Shown piece after piece: positions 31,957-33,023 of a stretch of 33,023 nucleotides of DNA. This stretch comes from Gemmatimonadales bacterium (GTDB lineage: Bacteria; Gemmatimonadota; Gemmatimonadetes; Longimicrobiales; Gaopeijiaceae): contig REBP01000111.1 in the NCBI GenBank assembly GCA_007692665.1, forward strand, positions 1-33,023, given 5' to 3'. Position 1 is the stretch's first letter. Each line of letters starts with the position of its first letter. The notes under the pieces were generated by a model, which worked only from the letters and a program-made list of their open reading frames with translations, made no database searches and had not been told where the DNA came from. Position numbers and translations under genes: made by a program.

Positions 31957-33023
31957 ATGAATCCGTTGAATCCATCGGAATCCGGCCGTCGCCCCGGGTG
32001 TGGGCGTCCCACCCCCCCTGTGGGCCCCCCGCGCTTCACCCGCCCGCTTCTCTTTCTGTCCCGGCTGCTGCTCGTCGTGGCCCTGCTTTTCGGATCCTGG
32101 GCCACGCCCGCCGCTGCCCAGGGCACGCAGGGCGCCGGCGAGGTGCAGGTCACGGTCCGGGCCGCAGACGGCACCCCCCTTTCCGGCGTCACTGTCCGGG
32201 TCGACGGCACGACCCTGGGCGGATTCACCGACGCCGCGGGGGTCGTGCGACTCGCCGGCGTCCCCACCGGAGAGCAGGTCATCCGAGTGGAGCGTCCGGG
32301 CTACCGCACCCAGCTTCAGCGGGCAACGGTCCAGGCAGGAGCCTCCGTCCGTGTCGCGGTCGTCCTCCAGGTGGCGCCCATGGAGCTCGGGGGGATCCAG
32401 GTCTCGGTCCTCCGCCCCGACCTGCGGCCCGAGATCCGGCTCGACGAGGCGCGGATCGAGGAGACGCAGACGCACGACATCGGTGGACTGCTCCGCACCC
32501 TTCCGGGGCTGGACGCCATCCGCCGGGGCGGCCTCGGCCTCGATCCCGTGATCCGCGGCCTCCGCGACACGCAGGTGGGGGCGTATGTGGACGGGATGCG
32601 AACCCTCCCCGGGGGTCCGGGGGGAATGGATACCCCTCTCTCGCACGTCGACCCCAGCGCGGTCCGGGGCATGGAGGTCGTGAAGGGCCCCTACGCCCTG
32701 ACCTGGGGGGCCGGGAACATGAGCGCGATCCGCATCGAGACCCACCCCCTGCCGGGGCGGGATGCCACGCCCCTCACCGGCCGCATTCTCATGGGCTACA
32801 ACACCAACCTCGAGGCGCTGGAAATGGGCCTCGAGCTCGCCGGCGCCGCGGACCCGGTGGCCTATACCCTCTCTGCCGCATGGCGGGATGCCGGCGACTA
32901 CGTCTCGGGCGACGGGACGCCCACCGAGGCCTCCTTCGAGAGCGGCGAGATTCGGGGCCGGGTCGGAATCTTCGCATCCCAGGCTTCCACCGTCACCCTC
33001 TCGGGGTGGTACCAGGGCCAGCG
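31957..33023 (+). CDS. TonB-dependent receptor, 5' part
   Basis: The first 355 residues; the gene runs off the right edge. GGGAG precedes the ATG by 6 nt. An N-terminal positively charged stretch leads to a signal peptide (LLLVVALLFGSWATPAAAQ), then a carboxypeptidase-regulatory-like domain (about 62-142, VTVRAADGTPLSGVTVRVDG). The plug begins near 165: IGGLLRTLPGLDAIRRGG, PVIRGLRDTQVGAYVDGM, then MDTPLSHVDPSAVRGMEVVKGPYALTWGAGNMS. The MD.PLSH.DPS block occurs in a receptor subgroup I associate with metal uptake (OprC/NosA-like), but this is from memory. The His-rich gene just upstream fits a metal role. Classical rather than SusC type; no SusD seen before the edge. Confidence 0.9.
   Translation, partial: MNPLNPSESGRRPGCGRPTPPVGPPRFTRPLLFLSRLLLVVALLFGSWATPAAAQGTQGAGEVQVTVRAADGTPLSGVTVRVDGTTLGGFTDAAGVVRLAGVPTGEQVIRVERPGYRTQLQRATVQAGASVRVAVVLQVAPMELGGIQVSVLRPDLRPEIRLDEARIEETQTHDIGGLLRTLPGLDAIRRGGLGLDPVIRGLRDTQVGAYVDGMRTLPGGPGGMDTPLSHVDPSAVRGMEVVKGPYALTWGAGNMSAIRIETHPLPGRDATPLTGRILMGYNTNLEALEMGLELAGAADPVAYTLSAAWRDAGDYVSGDGTPTEASFESGEIRGRVGIFASQASTVTLSGWYQGQ

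Overview
The window is GC-rich, densely coded DNA that looks like the chromosome of a Gram-negative, probably marine, member of the Gemmatimonadota. That placement is inferred from gene content only: a SusC/SusD pair, a second TonB-dependent receptor, many lipoproteins, PD40 and 6-bladed propeller proteins, an S9 peptidase, a BCCT transporter and SbtA/SbtB together at very high GC. No rRNA, tRNA, CRISPR array, integrase or transposase was seen, and base composition looks even throughout.

Layout. 1-5.7 kb: the 3' end of an alpha/beta-hydrolase, a small protein of possible actinoporin-like architecture, a secreted S9 peptidase, a RibD-C/DHFR-like reductase, a SAM methyltransferase and a small membrane protein. 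5.8-9.4 kb: a BCCT osmolyte transporter whose BetT-type C-terminal regulatory domain sits in a separate, overlapping gene, then an ArsR regulator/tandem SRPBCC operon with a palindromic operator lying over its start codon. 9.5-12.2 kb: a secreted subtilisin (S8) preceded in its operon by a small lipoprotein that resembles the subtilisin's own I9 propeptide. 12.5-19 kb: a HAD phosphatase facing a long minus-strand run of lspA, a membrane-anchored serine hydrolase and a 1226-residue Ig-repeat lipoprotein with a metzincin zinc site.

19-24.5 kb: a PD40 lipoprotein, an AraC regulator and VOC protein, a 6-bladed propeller lipoprotein with a small membrane partner, a second RibD-C reductase and an AAC(3)-I-like acetyltransferase. 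24.5-29.5 kb: a long intergenic region with a 30-bp palindrome, then the SusC/SusD outer-membrane uptake pair. 29.7-33 kb: an SbtA bicarbonate transporter with its SbtB PII-like partner, a His-rich exported protein and the start of a TonB-dependent receptor that runs off the window.

Functionally the region leans to the cell envelope: secreted or lipid-anchored hydrolases, lipoprotein maturation (LspA), TonB-driven uptake, osmolyte and bicarbonate import. The best candidates for something new are the actinoporin-like protein, the subtilisin with its stand-alone propeptide-like lipoprotein, and the split BCCT regulatory domain.
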